From: WLWS01 sp965243105
GTDB lineage: Bacteria > Pseudomonadota > Gammaproteobacteria > Eutrophobiales > Eutrophobiaceae
Assembly: GCA_965243105.1 (NCBI GenBank)
Contig: CBDEUC010000002.1
Span: 619,582-683,581 of the forward strand
Reading direction: 5' to 3'
Length of the DNA: 64,000 bases
The position numbers and the translations under genes are program-made. This document shows positions 63,029 to 64,000 of this stretch, one piece after another. The notes beneath the pieces are model-generated. The model was not told the DNA's origin. It saw only the letters and a list, made by a program, of their open reading frames with translations, and searched no databases. Numbering within the stretch: the stretch's first letter is position 1; every line of letters starts with the position of its first letter.

Positions 63029-64000
63029 ATGTTCGCCCCTGGTATGTTGCGATTACTTTCTACTTCAAGTTTCGTTAAGTCGTTGGCGTTATCTTCCATC
63101 TTCGCCTCGAAATCCATCTCGTCAGCCCTTTCCTTCCTGGCAATTTCCATCCTTTCCCTTTCATCCTTGAGCGCCTTTTCCCGTTCATCCAATTTCAGGC
63201 GGGCTTCTTTCAGGGCTAAATCCTGCGCGTCAAGTTGCTGTTGTCTTGCAACAAGTTCGGCTTGCGGATCGGGTTGCTGCGGTATTTCCTCGACCTTCGT
63301 GAAAAACATCTCTGGCTGTTTGAGATTGGCGTTTTTAACGATCTCCGCACAGGTGTTGTAGATGTTCTGAGGTTGAACAATGGAGTTCATGCCCGTCGCC
63401 ATTGCAATCTCGCGCTGTTTTCTCCCAAATGGCGTTGAGGTGTAAAAGATTCTGCTCTCTTGAACCGATACCAAGGCCGATGTTGACGGTGACGTTTTCG
63501 CGCGTTCGCCACTCTCTCGGGTCAACCGTAACCCACTCGTTACGCAGCTTGACGATTTCCTCTTTCTGCTGGTGTTTCAGTACCAGTTCGTGAATATGCA
63601 ACATTAGGGATTTGATACCCGTTTCTGCGAATATTCTTGCCACCGCCTCGACCTTCATTTTGGACAGGTCGTTAGCCTGGCTCATGACGGTGGTTTGGAT
63701 GTTCTTTAACTGCTCCGGATCAAGTCCTTCACTGTCTGCGGCAATGCCCGTCCTATCCCGTTTCACCTTGTCCCAGTATTCCATCATGGGAAAGGATGCC
63801 CCTGCCGTGAAAGGAACTGTAATCGGCATGTATGACTCTTGAGGGGGTCTTGCAAAGCGTTTTGTGCCGCCTACCTGAGTGCTTAGCAGGTCGTCAAGGG
63901 TATGCTCGCCAATTCCCTGCTCCCAAACGCCGTGACCTGGATTATTGGTGTGATACAGGTTCATCAAGGTCTGGCGCAGGATGGTGGAGTTCGTCAACTG
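63025..64000 (-). pseudogene. Portal protein, C-terminal part, with apparent frameshift; continues past right edge
   Basis: The frame that enters from the right edge encodes T-N-S-T-I-L-R-Q-T, L-D-D-L-L-S-T and I-G-S-R-E-Q-N-L-L, portal features, but ends out of family at 63335. The expected continuation, Q-R-E-I-A-M-A-T-G-M-N, is in the +1 frame and runs to the stop at 63025. The frames meet at a GAGAAAACAGCG sequence near 63417-63428; one A fewer would join them perfectly. The C-terminus ends in an acidic and basic coiled coil. The portal is the dodecameric channel for DNA packaging. A real indel would disable the phage; a sequencing error or a +1 recoding event are alternatives. Confidence 0.75.

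Larger units (their letters stand above)
50674..64000. mobile_element. Prophage, left part, inserted in comEC (continues past right edge)
   Basis: From about 50670 onward all recognisable genes are phage-type: DUF551, YopX, portal, scaffold, DUF5309 capsid, adaptor, tail hub and fibre. The virion genes run from right to left in the order portal, scaffold, capsid, decoration, adaptor, hub, ejection proteins, fibre, which fits a short-tailed phage of the SU10/P22-like assembly type. Terminase, replication genes, lysis genes and integrase are not in the window; they may follow past 64000. The exact attachment core is not visible because only one end is present. Confidence 0.85.

Overview
The window is a chromosomal segment of a gammaproteobacterium, most likely a marine, aerobic to microaerobic heterotroph. 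The evidence is a complete cbb3 oxidase locus, a proton-translocating transhydrogenase, the order ftsK-lolA-rarA-crcB-serS, the order exbB-exbD-lpxK-ycaR-kdsB next to comEC, and the enterobacterial-like order uvrC-pgsA-tRNA-Gly-tRNA-Cys-tRNA-Leu. I cannot name the genus from sequence alone.

Layout. 1-764: a partial gene running off the left edge. 914-9090: the cbb3 cytochrome oxidase locus, with ccoI-ccoS divergent from ccoNOQP-(96 aa membrane protein)-ccoG-ccoH and a perfect FNR/ANR-type box (3698-3711) between them. 9249-12212: a 25-residue membrane ORF, a DUF1223 thioredoxin-like exported protein and a Kef-type antiporter. 12.25-22.14 kb: an AT-richer metabolic island holding a DAO-type FAD oxidoreductase, a TonB-dependent receptor, a GlpD-like oxidoreductase, a TRAP transporter (P, Q, M) and a LysR regulator. 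It lies exactly between the 3' end of tRNA-Leu(UAA) and a degenerate copy of that 3' end at 12247-12263, as expected for a tRNA-targeted integration. No integrase remains.

22.1-25.7 kb: tRNA-Leu, tRNA-Cys, tRNA-Gly, pgsA, uvrC and a family-5 uracil-DNA glycosylase. 26.2-31.2 kb: a Ser/Thr kinase fused to a cyclic-nucleotide-binding domain, a cluster of HAD phosphatase, divergent phosphoglycerate-kinase homologue and PfkB sugar/nucleoside kinase, and tRNA-Ser(UGA) followed by a partial copy of its own 3' end. 31.3-50.5 kb is core chromosome: DUF1499, YccA, pntAB, exported RidA, serS-crcB-rarA-lolA-ftsK, DUF1820, Aat and Bpt (N-degron transferases), infA, and the lpxK/kdsB lipid A-Kdo operon with exbBD.

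50.5-64.0 kb: only the last ~57 codons of comEC (DNA-uptake channel) remain upstream of exbB. The reading frame breaks near 50.67 kb where phage DNA begins. The phage part has a small plus-strand cluster (unknown protein, DUF551, YopX, a Tat-signal exported protein) and a long minus-strand virion module: portal, scaffold, DUF5309/SU10-type major capsid protein, decoration protein, adaptor, tail hub, ejection-type proteins and fibre. The portal gene carries an apparent frameshift, so the element may be defective. The most notable points are the element inside a competence gene, the tRNA-Leu island, the active-site-altered PGK homologue and the kinase-CNB fusion.
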